DNA from: Oscillospiraceae bacterium
GTDB lineage: Bacteria; Bacillota; Clostridia; Oscillospirales; Oscillospiraceae
Length of the DNA stretch: 64,000 bases
Reading direction: 5' to 3'
NCBI GenBank assembly: GCA_902778665.1
Contig: CACYYN010000014.1
Coordinates: forward strand, 24,763 to 88,762
Within the stretch, counting starts at the first letter, position 1; each line of letters begins with the position of its first letter. Positions 1 through 9,562 of the stretch are shown piece by piece. Made by a program: the position numbers and the translations under genes. The notes under the pieces are model-generated. The model saw nothing but the letters and a program-made list of their open reading frames with translations. It was not told the DNA's origin and searched no databases.

Positions 1-2
1 TC

Positions 3-2699
3 TCCAGTCTTTCCTTCGATGAGGCATCCATAAAATGGTATCAGATGATCGTCTCGAGAGTGCGCTCCGTCCAGAACATCAACAGGAAACTGGATTCAGG
101 TTCCTTCTACGCAACCAGGCATCTCTCCGTGGGTGCCGGGATTCCGCTGGAGGAAAGTGATCTGGACCAGGTTTATGATCTTTCATGCGGTGGAGAGCTG
201 CTCTATCAGGTGGGCAGCAAAAAAGATATCTATGCCGTGCAGGTTCGCCCCTGCCATGCCCGTGCCAGAGTTTCACTCTCTCCCATACGTGGGAAGGACA
301 ATAGCCTTACAGGCATTATTCTGGAAGGCTCCATGCCGCGATTTCTCCGTGGGAGCATGCGGCAGTATCTGTTGGATACAGCGGTGTTCGGCAGTGTTTC
401 CGAGGATGAACTGAAAGCACTGGAGCCTTTCCGTTCCATCGCGGATGAAAGCGGCAGATTTCGCTGTACCATAGGTCTCAATAAATTCCCGGAGTTTTAC
501 TACCGTGTATTACCGGAACTCGAAGCCGCGGAGCAGATCGATATTGATAACCGGGTTGGTCCGCTGCCTCTCGGCCTGCTTCCGCCGGAACCGGAGTTTT
601 CTTTCTATATTGATCTGAACGATACCGTTACCTGCCGTGCCGATGTCCAATATGAAAACAGGAGCTATTCGCTTGGATTCTCGCAGGTCTCTCTCTCCGG
701 AGAAGAGCGGGATCTCGTACAGGAAGAGCGCGTTCTCTCCGCAATCCGTCTGTTCTTCCCCGATACGGATAGACTCAACAAACTTTTTACCGCCCCGGCA
801 GATGAAGACACGATAGCCTCCATTCTTTCTGACGGAGTAGCGTTGCTCTCCCGTTACGGTGACGTGAAAGGGAGTGATGCATTTCAGCGAGTGCATATAC
901 GCCCTGCACCTCAGCCCCGTATCTCGGTGGAGATTGAAGGCGGACTGCTGAATCTCACCATTCTGACCAAAGATCTCTCGGAAGAGGAGCTTCTGGAACT
1001 TCTCTCACGCTACCGGCGCAGAAAACGCTGGTATCGCCTGAAGAACGGGGACTTTGTAGATCTTAAACATGCGGACAGTCTGGAAGAGATGGATCGCATG
1101 GCCTCCGACTTGAATATACCCATGGAACAATTGATTCAGGGTGGCGTTCACATACCGAAATACCGCTCTCTGTATGTAGACAGGCTGCTGGATTCCCATA
1201 ACGAGATTGCCGCATCACGTGATCGGCACTTCAAATCACTCATTCGTTCCTTTCAGACGATTAAAGACTCCGATTTTGACGTTTCCGCATCGCTCTCCGA
1301 TGTAATGCGTCCCTATCAGCTCTATGGCTTCCGCTGGTTGTCCACATTGACACAGGCAGGTTTTGGCGGAATTCTTGCTGATGAAATGGGCCTTGGAAAA
1401 ACGATACAGATGCTGTCTCTTTTAGATTCTCTTCGTCAGGCAGGGGAAACCCGCCCTGCTCTGGTCATCTGTCCTGCCTCTCTTGTCTACAACTGGAAGG
1501 AAGAGTGTTCCCGCTTCACGCCGGATCTCTCCGTTGAAACCCTTGCCGGTACTCTCTCCCAGCGCAAAAGCATTCTGAAGCAGATTGCATTTGGAGGAGA
1601 AACCGCAGACCTTTATATCACCTCATACGACCTGTTGAAACGCGATATCACTGCTTATGACGGGCTATATTTTTCTTCCGTTATTCTCGATGAAGCCCAA
1701 TATATCAAGAATCACAAAACCGCTATTGCGAAAGCTGTCAAGATTCTGCAGGCAGACCACCGTTTTGCACTGACAGGAACCCCGATTGAGAACCGCCTTT
1801 CGGAGCTCTGGAGCATCTTCGATTTTCTTATGCCCGGTTTTCTCTATACATCGTCGGAATTTGCCGAACGATTTGAGACTCCGATTATGAAGAAGAAGGA
1901 CCCTGCCGCCACAGCACGTCTCTCCCGCATGACAGAGCCCTTTATTCTCCGTCGTAAAAAAACAGACGTGTTGAAAGACCTCCCGGAAAAGCTGGAGGAA
2001 GTGCATACCTCGCTGATGGAAGATGACCAGCGCAAGCTATATGATGCTCAGGTGGTGCACATGAAGGAAATTCTCTCCTCTTCCGGAAACTCCGGTGAAG
2101 ACAAAATGCGGGTTCTTGCCGAAATCACCCGTCTTCGCCAGCTTTGCTGTGATCCCTCCCTCCTCTTTGAAGATTATAAGGGCTCCAGCACCAAGCGGGC
2201 AGCCTGTCTGGAACTGATTCAAAACGCCATAGACGGGGGACATCGCATGCTGGTTTTTTCCCAGTTTACTTCCATGCTCTCGCTTCTGGCAGAGGATCTG
2301 AAGCAGGCAAAGATTCCCTTTTATACTATTACCGGCTCTACTCCCAAGCAGGAGAGAATTCGATTGGTCGGCGAGTTCAACAGCAGAGAGGACGTACCCG
2401 TCTTTCTGATTTCCCTGAAAGCCGGAGGTACTGGGCTTAATCTGATCGGAGCTGATGTTGTGATTCATTATGATCCATGGTGGAATCTTGCCGTGCAAAA
2501 CCAGGCGACAGACCGTGCACACCGAATCGGGCAGACCCATCAGGTAACGGTCATTAAGCTGATCACAGCAAAAACCATCGAAGAAAAAATCATGGAGCTG
2601 CAGGAGGCAAAGCGTGATCTGGCTGATGCAATCATGGAGGGTCAGTCCAATTCCCTTATGAGCATGACAAAGGAAGAGCTTCTCGCCCTCCTGACCTGA
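3..2699 (+). CDS. SNF2/SWI2-family helicase, 5' end outside window
   Basis: A Swi2/Snf2 ATPase that would move along double-stranded DNA, of the bacterial RapA/HepA-like group often carrying an N-terminal SWIM zinc finger. The frame is already open at base 3, so the true start and any SWIM finger lie to the left. Motifs seen: Walker A (DEMGLGKT, near base 1380), DEAQ box (base 1689), LTGTPIEN, and in the second RecA lobe TGLNLIGAD and the arginine-finger motif ATDRAHRIGQ. The first ~400 residues match no domain I can name. It converges on the alpha-galactosidase gene and shares a long terminator hairpin with it. Helicase class is certain; the cellular role is not. Confidence 0.93.
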   Translation, partial: SSLSFDEASIKWYQMIVSRVRSVQNINRKLDSGSFYATRHLSVGAGIPLEESDLDQVYDLSCGGELLYQVGSKKDIYAVQVRPCHARARVSLSPIRGKDNSLTGIILEGSMPRFLRGSMRQYLLDTAVFGSVSEDELKALEPFRSIADESGRFRCTIGLNKFPEFYYRVLPELEAAEQIDIDNRVGPLPLGLLPPEPEFSFYIDLNDTVTCRADVQYENRSYSLGFSQVSLSGEERDLVQEERVLSAIRLFFPDTDRLNKLFTAPADEDTIASILSDGVALLSRYGDVKGSDAFQRVHIRPAPQPRISVEIEGGLLNLTILTKDLSEEELLELLSRYRRRKRWYRLKNGDFVDLKHADSLEEMDRMASDLNIPMEQLIQGGVHIPKYRSLYVDRLLDSHNEIAASRDRHFKSLIRSFQTIKDSDFDVSASLSDVMRPYQLYGFRWLSTLTQAGFGGILADEMGLGKTIQMLSLLDSLRQAGETRPALVICPASLVYNWKEECSRFTPDLSVETLAGTLSQRKSILKQIAFGGETADLYITSYDLLKRDITAYDGLYFSSVILDEAQYIKNHKTAIAKAVKILQADHRFALTGTPIENRLSELWSIFDFLMPGFLYTSSEFAERFETPIMKKKDPAATARLSRMTEPFILRRKKTDVLKDLPEKLEEVHTSLMEDDQRKLYDAQVVHMKEILSSSGNSGEDKMRVLAEITRLRQLCCDPSLLFEDYKGSSTKRAACLELIQNAIDGGHRMLVFSQFTSMLSLLAEDLKQAKIPFYTITGSTPKQERIRLVGEFNSREDVPVFLISLKAGGTGLNLIGADVVIHYDPWWNLAVQNQATDRAHRIGQTHQVTVIKLITAKTIEEKIMELQEAKRDLADAIMEGQSNSLMSMTKEELLALLT

Positions 2700-2727
2700 T
2701 CCATAAGCAGACTTTTCACCTCATTTG

Positions 2728-2775
2728 CAACCAGGAACCGCACAGCTATTGTTGCAGCTGTGCGGTTCCTGGTTG
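2728..2775. terminator. Bidirectional terminator between convergent genes
   Basis: A perfect 20-bp inverted repeat (2728-2747 with 2756-2775) with an 8-base loop lies between the stops of the helicase (+) and the alpha-galactosidase (-). The U-tract on either side is modest, but stem length and position fit shared termination. Confidence 0.8.
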
Positions 2776-2793
2776 TTCTGTTATGACTGGCAA

Positions 2794-5145
2794 TTATTCA
2801 GCCGGGCGTTTTGAGCGCACGATGGATTTCTTATTTTTCTCTTCCGCAAGGCGAATCCGGTAAATATTGGAAAGAAAGTCTCCCTGAACGCGGAGAGATT
2901 CCTGATAACCTGCACCCGAAAATCTTTGTGCAAGGGGAACTCCGGCTTCCAGTGCACTTCCCGAACAGCGAAATGAATCTGCTCCATCCATCATTTTATG
3001 ATGCCGATCTGCCGTACGCAGAACAATCCCGTTTGGATCCAGTTCTATGGGTGTGATGTGCTTCAGCAATCCGCCGAAGCGCCCGACACGCAGTGCCTGC
3101 GGCCGGCTCTCCACCTGATAAACACTTCCGGGGCAAAGGGATGAAGCATACAGCCATTCGTGCCCGGGAGAGGCAGGTATAAGGCGATGAAACAGCGCCA
3201 CAAGCGTCTCCTTTCCTCCGGTTACCTGCCAGGAGACCGCCCCATCCTCCGCACGGTTCCGGCGAAATGTTCCAAACTGGAAGGTCTCCCGATGTGCTAC
3301 AAACCACGCGATTGTGCTCTTCAGCTCCGCTTCTTCCACTGGCAGCAAATGTGCCAGATCAAACTCCAGGCCGAAGGCACCGAAGAAAGCAACATTTGCT
3401 CGAGTGGACATGGGCGTTGCACGAAGCGTCTGTGCATGAGGATCGGCTGAAACATGCGCACCCACTGTCGATTGCGGATAGAGATAGCTCAGTCCGTTCT
3501 GAATATCGATGCGCTCGATAGGATCTGTGTCATCCGAAGCCCAGATCTGGGGTGCAAAGCAGAGCATGCCAAGATCGAAACGGTTTCCTCCTGAGGCACA
3601 TCCCTCCAGAAGAATATGCGGCCTTGAGTCAAAGATACGGTGCAGCACATCATAGAGCCCTAATATATAGGCATAGGCTTTTGCTCCCAGCGCAATTGAA
3701 TGCCGGTTCATGTCCCATTTGACGTAATTGATCTCTGCACTGTCCAGAATACCGGAGACTGATGCAACGATGTAATCCCTGACCGCAGGGTTTGTAAGAT
3801 CCAGCAGCAGCTCATTACGGCCGTGAATGTCTCTTACACCCGGGTTGCGCAAAGCCCAGTCCGGATGTGTCCGATAGAGATCGGAATCCTCATTGACAGC
3901 CTCCGGTTCAAACCAGAGCCCGAAATCAAGCCCGATTTCATGGATTTTTTGTGAAAGCCCGTCCAACCCGTTGGGAAGCTTGGTGCGGTTCACATTATAG
4001 TCTCCCAGCCCGGCGTGGTCATCATTACGCGCACCAAACCAGCCGTCATCCAGCACAAACAACTCGCACCCCAGTTTTTTAGCTTTTCTTGCCAGGGAAA
4101 GGAGTTTTGCCTCATCAAAGTCAAACATGCATCCTTCCCAGTCATTGTAGATTACGGGGCGTTCCTTATATTGCCATGCTTCCGGAATGATATGCCGGTT
4201 AATAAAACGATGCATTCTGTCACTGAGACCGTTAAACCCCTTTGCACTGAAAGAAAGAACAGCTTCCGGCGTTTCGAATATTTCTCCGTCATTCAGCGTA
4301 ACAAGGAAATGATCGTGAGAGATACCCTGCACAATCCTCGTCAGCCCCTGTTCACTGAGCTGCGCTGAGGAATAGTGGTTGCCGGACCAGATGAGGTTAA
4401 ACCCGTAGGCTTCGCCCCAGTCCTCTCCCGTATCGGCACGGGAAAGAATGAAGCCGGGATTGCTGAAGTTGGAGGAAAAGCCGGTAACGCTCTCGTTCAC
4501 TACACGGGAACGAGAGACCGGAACACGATGAGGATGCATCTCCGCTATCCATGCTCCGCTGAAAGCCGTCATATCGAACTTTCCCTTCAGGTCCAGCATA
4601 GAGCTCATGCATTTTGTAACCTGCAGTTTTTTCCCGCATCCGTTGCGTAGAACCGTCCTCCGGACAAGTGCCGTATCATACAGAGAGAATGCCATGGTAA
4701 GCGTCGTCTCCTCTCCAAGGAAGGAAGAAGCGGAAACAAAGGTCAACTCCAGAGTTTCACACTTTCCCCTTGCAGCAGGAAGAGAAGAATGATACACGAG
4801 AGAATTATCTGTAATTCTTGCAGATCGGTATACAAAATCAGGAACAATAGGTACTCCATCCAGGGAGAGTTCGATCGGAGATTCACGGTAATCCCCGATT
4901 CCGGATCCGCTCCATGCCAATGGTAGTGTATCCAGAGAAGAAAGCGGATCTGCATCATCATACAGAACCGAACATCCCCAGCCTGTACCGGCTTTGCATG
5001 ACAGTGCTTCCGCATCCTCCGGCAGAAGCGGTGCTCCGAAGTGGAGAAGCTCCGCCTGTGAAAAGCGGATACGAATGATGAGGGATAGCGAATCATTTCC
5101 CAGATAGAAACAGGGTTTCTGGTCTGCTGTATATTGACGGATCAT
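2794..5145 (-). CDS. Alpha-galactosidase, glycoside hydrolase family 36
   Basis: Hydrolyses terminal alpha-1,6-galactose from raffinose-type oligosaccharides or galactomannan fragments. 783 residues, close to the ~730 of bacterial GH36 enzymes. The nucleophile Asp is residue 478 in KWDMNRH; the acid/base lies in the acidic cluster SDDTDP at residues 538-541. There is no signal peptide, so it is cytoplasmic and acts on imported oligosaccharide. Start chosen at the ATG behind AAAAAGGATGG. It is divergent from a GH13 alpha-glucosidase; a 16-bp palindrome in the gap may control both. Together the pair could take raffinose-family sugars to hexoses, although no transporter is adjacent. Confidence 0.95.
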   Translation of the reverse strand: MIRQYTADQKPCFYLGNDSLSLIIRIRFSQAELLHFGAPLLPEDAEALSCKAGTGWGCSVLYDDADPLSSLDTLPLAWSGSGIGDYRESPIELSLDGVPIVPDFVYRSARITDNSLVYHSSLPAARGKCETLELTFVSASSFLGEETTLTMAFSLYDTALVRRTVLRNGCGKKLQVTKCMSSMLDLKGKFDMTAFSGAWIAEMHPHRVPVSRSRVVNESVTGFSSNFSNPGFILSRADTGEDWGEAYGFNLIWSGNHYSSAQLSEQGLTRIVQGISHDHFLVTLNDGEIFETPEAVLSFSAKGFNGLSDRMHRFINRHIIPEAWQYKERPVIYNDWEGCMFDFDEAKLLSLARKAKKLGCELFVLDDGWFGARNDDHAGLGDYNVNRTKLPNGLDGLSQKIHEIGLDFGLWFEPEAVNEDSDLYRTHPDWALRNPGVRDIHGRNELLLDLTNPAVRDYIVASVSGILDSAEINYVKWDMNRHSIALGAKAYAYILGLYDVLHRIFDSRPHILLEGCASGGNRFDLGMLCFAPQIWASDDTDPIERIDIQNGLSYLYPQSTVGAHVSADPHAQTLRATPMSTRANVAFFGAFGLEFDLAHLLPVEEAELKSTIAWFVAHRETFQFGTFRRNRAEDGAVSWQVTGGKETLVALFHRLIPASPGHEWLYASSLCPGSVYQVESRPQALRVGRFGGLLKHITPIELDPNGIVLRTADRHHKMMDGADSFRCSGSALEAGVPLAQRFSGAGYQESLRVQGDFLSNIYRIRLAEEKNKKSIVRSKRPAE

Positions 5146-5195
5146 TTTAAAACCATCCTTTTTCTGAATTTACACAACGTTTGTTCTACCAATTT

Positions 5196-5211
5196 TACCA
5201 TATTTATGGTA
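5196..5211. promoter_or_regulatory. Palindrome between the GH36 and GH13 genes
   Basis: TACCATA-TT-TATGGTA is a perfect 7-bp dyad with a 2-base centre. It touches a TATGAT hexamer (5210-5215) that could be the -10 of the GH13 gene. A second, imperfect CG-centred dyad resembling LacI-family operators lies at about 5173-5184. This suits control of a divergent sugar-hydrolase pair, but no regulator gene is next to it. Confidence 0.4.
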
Positions 5212-5275
5212 TGATGAAAAGACCGGAATCAAAAAAGCCCTCCGCTAAAGAGAGCAGATTTAAGGAGGCAATCAT

Positions 5276-6928
5276 ATGAAACGGACAAGATGGTATAAAG
5301 ACGGCGTGTTTTATCAGATCTGGCCACGCAGTTTTAAAGACGGAAACGGAGATGGCATGGGAGATCTCTACGGTGTCTATGAAAAACTGGACTATATCAA
5401 AAGCCTTGGGGTAGACGGGATCTGGTTTTCTCCGCTTTATCCCTCCCCGGGTGCCGACTGTGGATATGACATCTCCGACTACTACAACATAGCTGAAGAA
5501 TTTGGCGGAATGGATGCATTCCGTAAAGTGTTGGACGGTGCCCATGAACGCGGCATGAAGGTAATTATGGATCTGGTGATTAATCATACCAGTGATGAGC
5601 ACGAATGGTTTCAGAAGTCACGCCGAAAAATCGAGCCCTATACAGACTATTATATCTGGCGCCCAAAACGTCCTGACGGAAAGCTGCCAAATAACTGGGA
5701 CAGCATGTTTGAAGGTAAAGCCTGGCAGTGGGATGACATACGGCAGGAATACTATCTTCATCTCTTTGCAATCAAGCAGCCGGACCTGAATATGGACAAT
5801 CCACTGGTACGGCAGGAGGTTGTGAAGATTCTGCGCTATTGGCTGGATATGGGGATCGACGGATTTCGCGAGGATGTGATCACCTTCATTTCCAAGCGGG
5901 AGGGTCTGCCGGACTCCAGTATCCCCGCTATGCGGGGTATCTTCCATTACAATCTCGGTCCAAGGCTGCATGAATTCCTTACCCAGTTTCGCAAAGAGGC
6001 CTTTGACGACTATGACTGTGTCACTATTGCAGAATCGGCCCTCATTACACCGGAAAAAGCGCTGGAGTTTATTTCTGAGAGTGACGACAATGAATTGGAC
6101 ATGGTGATTCAGTTCCAGTGTATGTGCGCCGACTGCCTGTTCACAGACTTTGTACCGATGAAATTCAGCCTTTACCGCCTGAAGAGTGCCTTCTCCTCCT
6201 GGCAGGAGAAGTTGGAAGGGAAAGCATGGAACATGCTCTATCTGGAGAACCATGATCACCCGCGAATCATCTCCCGATATGGCAGCGAAAAGTATCGTGT
6301 ACAAAGCGGAAAGATGCTGTGTGCCATGTATATGTTCCAGAAAGGAACGCCCTTTGTTTATCAGGGGCAGGAGATTGGCATGGTCAACTGGCTGGCAGAA
6401 AGCGTTGATATGTATGAAGATGTACAAACCGTCAACCACCGCCCCCACTGGCCTGAAGACAAGCGCCTGCGGCTATATCACCGGGCTTCTCGTGACAACG
6501 CCAGAACACCTGTGCAGTGGGATGCAACGGAGAATGCAGGTTTTACAACCGGGAAACCTTGGTTTTATGTAAATCAGAATTATCGGGAAATCAATGTCGC
6601 TGCCGCTGAAGCTGATCCTGATTCTCTGCTTCATTTTTACAGAAAAGCGATCCGACTGCATAAAGAGCTGTATGCTGTCCGGTACGGAAAGTACAAAGAG
6701 TATTTCCGCCTCTCCGGCAAATTCTATGTCTATGCTATGGAGAGCCCCGCTCAGCGCGTGCTGGTAATCTGCTCTTTCTCAGACAAAGCGGAACATTTTC
6801 ACGCACCGAGAGGATATAACCTGGCAGACGGAGAGTTGCTGCTTTATAATTACGGCTCCGCACTGAACGGCAACGGTTTTACCGCTCTCCCCTATGAAAC
6901 CCGTGTCTATGCCTTTCATGGGAACTAA
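5276..6928 (+). CDS. Alpha-glucosidase / oligo-1,6-glucosidase, GH13
   Basis: Retaining alpha-glucosidase of GH13 (MalL/DexB/TreC type) that releases glucose from short alpha-glucosides. 550 residues, the usual length. The fold starts with WYKDGVFYQIWPRSF and GDLYGV; catalytic Asp200 is in GFREDV, Glu253 in TIAES and Asp327 in ENHDH. The residue after the arginine is Glu where most relatives have Met or Leu, and the acid/base motif differs from the common VGE/MGE form, so exact specificity is open. No signal peptide. RBS AAGGAGG sits 7 bases before the ATG. Divergent partner of the alpha-galactosidase. Confidence 0.93.
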   Translation: MKRTRWYKDGVFYQIWPRSFKDGNGDGMGDLYGVYEKLDYIKSLGVDGIWFSPLYPSPGADCGYDISDYYNIAEEFGGMDAFRKVLDGAHERGMKVIMDLVINHTSDEHEWFQKSRRKIEPYTDYYIWRPKRPDGKLPNNWDSMFEGKAWQWDDIRQEYYLHLFAIKQPDLNMDNPLVRQEVVKILRYWLDMGIDGFREDVITFISKREGLPDSSIPAMRGIFHYNLGPRLHEFLTQFRKEAFDDYDCVTIAESALITPEKALEFISESDDNELDMVIQFQCMCADCLFTDFVPMKFSLYRLKSAFSSWQEKLEGKAWNMLYLENHDHPRIISRYGSEKYRVQSGKMLCAMYMFQKGTPFVYQGQEIGMVNWLAESVDMYEDVQTVNHRPHWPEDKRLRLYHRASRDNARTPVQWDATENAGFTTGKPWFYVNQNYREINVAAAEADPDSLLHFYRKAIRLHKELYAVRYGKYKEYFRLSGKFYVYAMESPAQRVLVICSFSDKAEHFHAPRGYNLADGELLLYNYGSALNGNGFTALPYETRVYAFHGN

Positions 6929-6964
6929 TTAACGTAATCTGAATGGTATTCCAATAAATGCCTC

Positions 6965-6993
6965 TTGCATTTTCTTTTCTTTTTGGTTAAAAT
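6965..6993 (+). promoter_or_regulatory. Sigma-A-type promoter for the small protein at 7047
   Basis: TTGCAT, 17 bases, TAAAAT, ending 33 bases before an AGGAGG ribosome binding site. Confidence 0.6.
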
Positions 6994-7046
6994 AAGGACA
7001 TCCTCAGTCAGCACAGACACAAAGAATGTTTCAGGAGGTGACGTTG

Positions 7047-7340
7047 GTGGCTGATCTGAACAGAGTTAAAGAAGCGATCGGCACTGCTGTCAGCAAAGCC
7101 GGAAAGTCGCTCAGTGAGTTGGACGCCGGTGTTGCCTACACCAAGTTGGAGGATGCAATTACGTCCCTCGATCTGGAAGGCAAAAAGCAGCAGGTCAGAG
7201 ATTTTATCGACAGTCCGAAAATGGATGAGATAAAATCCACCGGGAGAACCCTAAGAGATTTTCTTGGTTTCGTGCCGAACTACGTTCAGAGTATTCCCGG
7301 CATGATTAGAGACGGGATAGAGAGACTCAAAAAGAACTAA
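7047..7340 (+). CDS. Small helical protein of unknown function
   Basis: About 97 residues, almost entirely predictable helix with many Lys/Asp/Glu residues, no cysteine, no signal peptide and no clear membrane span. I do not recognise the family. An AGGAGG at 7033-7038 points to GTG 7047 (8-base spacing) or TTG 7044 (5 bases); an upstream ATG at 7026 lies before the binding site and is unlikely. The gene is a single transcription unit with its own promoter and a strong terminator, so it is probably real and perhaps abundant. Confidence 0.75.
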   Translation: MADLNRVKEAIGTAVSKAGKSLSELDAGVAYTKLEDAITSLDLEGKKQQVRDFIDSPKMDEIKSTGRTLRDFLGFVPNYVQSIPGMIRDGIERLKKN

Positions 7341-7343
7341 AAG

Positions 7344-7380
7344 CAAAGACACTCCGTTTTTTCGGAGTGTCTTTGTTTTT
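7344..7380 (+). terminator. Intrinsic terminator after the small protein
   Basis: A 13-bp stem (7344-7356 with 7363-7375) with a T6 loop is followed by TTTTT, four bases after the stop codon. Confidence 0.9.
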
Positions 7381-7422
7381 GGAGCGGAAAGCCAGGTGAG
7401 ACAGGATTTCCCCTCTACCTGA

Positions 7423-8091
7423 TCAGGCTGCTTCTCTCAGATAAATAGTGATGGTAACCGATGTGCCGTAACAGGAAGCCGTCAACTGAACATTCCTCAG
7501 CTCTGCACTGACACATGTAAGCGTAACCGTGCCGTCACTGTTCAGCGTGTACTGAAGAGACGTTCCATCCGTGTCGCTACAAGACCACTCAACAACAGGA
7601 TTAAGAATATCCATCGGGTAAACCACTGCATTGACATTGATTGCCTCTCCAACCCGCATAGTCGGCCAGGCATTTTCAGGTGTCAGATCCTTGGTATTCA
7701 TGTAAAGAATCTTGATCTGCTCAACCTTCGGTTCCGGTGTGGGCGGCGGAGTGGGTGCTGCTTCCACTTCAGGCCTCTGCTGGTTGTTAATAAGGGCAGG
7801 TGTTGCCGTGGGGCGTATGGATGCGTTGTCTATGGTGTCAAGCGAAGTTGTAACCATAACAATCACAGCAAGAATAACTGCTGCTACAAGAATAAGACCG
7901 AATGCCAGCTGCCATCTGACATTTGCCTCTGCACGGCTGTTCGCGGCAGTCCCCCGAACGGTGCCGGGAGTCGTCCCAGGTGTGCGGGAACTCTGGGCGA
8001 CCACTCGCGTTCCGCAATTGGGGCAACGGCTTCTCAGAGAAGAGAAGGTTGCACCGCATCTGCGGCATTTTACCTGGGGAATAAGGGGCAT
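7423..8091 (-). CDS. Zinc-ribbon membrane protein with Ig-like C-terminal domain
   Basis: 222 residues in three parts. A zinc ribbon has paired CxxC at Cys9/12 and Cys23/26. A single membrane span lies at about 67-90, followed by a proline-rich linker (PTPPPTPEP) and a C-terminal ~80-residue beta-rich domain resembling bacterial Ig-like (BIG_2) repeats. The likely topology is N-in with the Ig domain outside, a design common among uncharacterised Clostridia membrane proteins. RBS GGAGGAATTATT precedes the ATG and a good promoter lies upstream. Specific function unknown. Confidence 0.85.
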   Translation of the reverse strand: MPLIPQVKCRRCGATFSSLRSRCPNCGTRVVAQSSRTPGTTPGTVRGTAANSRAEANVRWQLAFGLILVAAVILAVIVMVTTSLDTIDNASIRPTATPALINNQQRPEVEAAPTPPPTPEPKVEQIKILYMNTKDLTPENAWPTMRVGEAINVNAVVYPMDILNPVVEWSCSDTDGTSLQYTLNSDGTVTLTCVSAELRNVQLTASCYGTSVTITIYLREAA

Positions 8092-8145
8092 AATAATTCC
8101 TCCATCATAAACACATCTGGATTTCAGTGCGATAGTCTGGATAGG

Positions 8146-8174
8146 ATAATACTACTTATTTTGTTTTTCGTCAA
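8146..8174 (-). promoter_or_regulatory. Promoter for the zinc-ribbon membrane protein
   Basis: On the minus strand: TTGACG (8174-8169), 17 bases, TATTAT (8151-8146), 55 bases before the start codon. Confidence 0.65.
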
Positions 8175-8322
8175 GTGCTGCTGAAACGATTGCGTATTGA
8201 AAGTGCACTTTACAGAGCACTTCTCCCCCACTTTAGCGGTAAAACCCCTTATAATACGGGCTCCGGCCTGTACCGGCACTTCTTTTCTACAGTTTCATCG
8301 GCAGAGTGGATTCATAAATCTC

Positions 8323-8352
8323 TTGACATGACACAAATTCCTGATTTAAAAT
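8323..8352 (+). promoter_or_regulatory. Promoter for the AAA-CYTH gene
   Basis: TTGACA, 18 bases, TAAAAT, directly upstream of a GAGGTGATG ribosome binding site. The rest of the divergent gap (8175-8322) holds a second TATAAT at 8250-8255 without a matching -35 and nothing else I can name. Confidence 0.6.
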
Positions 8353-8371
8353 AAGTGTGAGGTGATGTGAT

Positions 8372-9481
8372 ATGCCGAAAAAAATATTAAGAATCGTTCT
8401 GACAGGCGGGCCTGCAGCAGGTAAAACCACCCTGATTTCCCGTATTCTGAAAGAATTCAAACAGGAAGACGGCTGGAAGGTAATAACAATCCCTGAAACC
8501 GCCACAGATCTGATTTCGGGCTTCGGTCTCGGACCTTTTCCGGGATGCATGAGCATGGAAGAATTCCAGTATTTCGTCATATCTGATCAGCTACACAAGG
8601 AGCAACTCGCCCTGAAAGGAGCAGAAACCGTCCCGGAAGAGAAGGTATTGATTATTTATGACCGTGCCATCTTTGACGACCGTGCTTACATAACACAGGA
8701 GCAGTTTGAGAAAACTCTTTCCTTCTTTGGAAAGACTCCGGAAGAGATTATGTCCGGGTACGATGCTGTGCTCCATCTGGTAACCTGCGCAAAGGGAGCT
8801 GAATTTGCTTATAATTTCGGCAATGCTGCACGATACGAAAATCTGGATGCCGCACGAGAGAAGGATGACATGACCCTCCAGGCTTGGAGCAGCCACCCCA
8901 GAGTTTCCGTTATCGACAACTCGGTTGATTTTGAAGATAAAATCAATCGAGCTATTGCGCGAATTTATGAAATTATCGGAGAGAGTGTTCCTGATGTAAG
9001 CAAAAGCAAATATCTTATCTCTATGCCGGATACTGCAGTGCTGGTGGAAAAGTTCAAGGCAACAGACCTTGACATGATGCAGACCTATCTGATCAACAGC
9101 AATCCCAATATTGAAAGACGCATCCGCCAGCAGGAAAACGGGCAGGACTATCTCTATTTCTATACCGAAAAAAGGATCGGAGAAGACGGTACACGCTGGG
9201 TAACTGAACGCCCGATCTCCGAGAAAGAATACATTCGCTATCTGATGAACTGTGATGCCGCTCTCCATCCCGTCCGCAAGAAAAAGTATCGATTCACTGC
9301 GAACGGCCACCGGATGGAAATTGATGTCTATCCTTTCTCCTCTGAGAAGGCCATCCTGTTCGTATACGGAACCGCTGCAGATGCCGAAAAGGTTATCCCG
9401 GACGAAATCAGGATTATTAAAGACGTGACCGGGGATCCGGAATACAAAAATCGCCGTCTTGCAGGGCGGCAGGAGCTGTAA
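8372..9481 (+). CDS. AAA_28-type ATPase fused to a CYTH/TTM domain
   Basis: 369 residues. The N-terminal half (1-180) is a P-loop ATPase of the NadR/Ttd14-like group with Walker A GGPAAGKTT (about 11-19) and LIIYDRAIFDD as the Walker B region. The C-terminal half (about 205-360) is a triphosphate-tunnel-type domain: charged, alternating strands including RIRQQENGQDYLYFYTEK. The same architecture occurs in animal TRPL-translocation protein Ttd14 and scattered bacterial homologues; substrates are likely nucleotides or polyphosphates. Cytoplasmic and monocistronic, with its own promoter and terminator. Architecture is confident, reaction unknown. Confidence 0.85.
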   Translation: MPKKILRIVLTGGPAAGKTTLISRILKEFKQEDGWKVITIPETATDLISGFGLGPFPGCMSMEEFQYFVISDQLHKEQLALKGAETVPEEKVLIIYDRAIFDDRAYITQEQFEKTLSFFGKTPEEIMSGYDAVLHLVTCAKGAEFAYNFGNAARYENLDAAREKDDMTLQAWSSHPRVSVIDNSVDFEDKINRAIARIYEIIGESVPDVSKSKYLISMPDTAVLVEKFKATDLDMMQTYLINSNPNIERRIRQQENGQDYLYFYTEKRIGEDGTRWVTERPISEKEYIRYLMNCDAALHPVRKKKYRFTANGHRMEIDVYPFSSEKAILFVYGTAADAEKVIPDEIRIIKDVTGDPEYKNRRLAGRQEL

Positions 9482-9496
9482 AACCTTTAAAATGCG

Positions 9497-9526
9497 AAAA
9501 GACCGGCTTTCCGGTCTTTTCTTTTT
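9497..9526 (+). terminator. Terminator after the AAA-CYTH gene
   Basis: Stem AAAAGACCGG / CCGGTCTTTT with a CTTT loop (9497-9520), followed by CTTTTTC. It may also serve the convergent glycosyltransferase gene. Confidence 0.85.
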
Positions 9527-9562
9527 CATTCCCTCTGTGTCTGCAGTTCAGGAATGCAGTTT

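Noticed and set aside
8201-8222. AAGTGC...GCACTT inverted repeat upstream of the AAA-CYTH gene
   Set aside because: Six-base arms only, no promoter aligned with it; could be chance.
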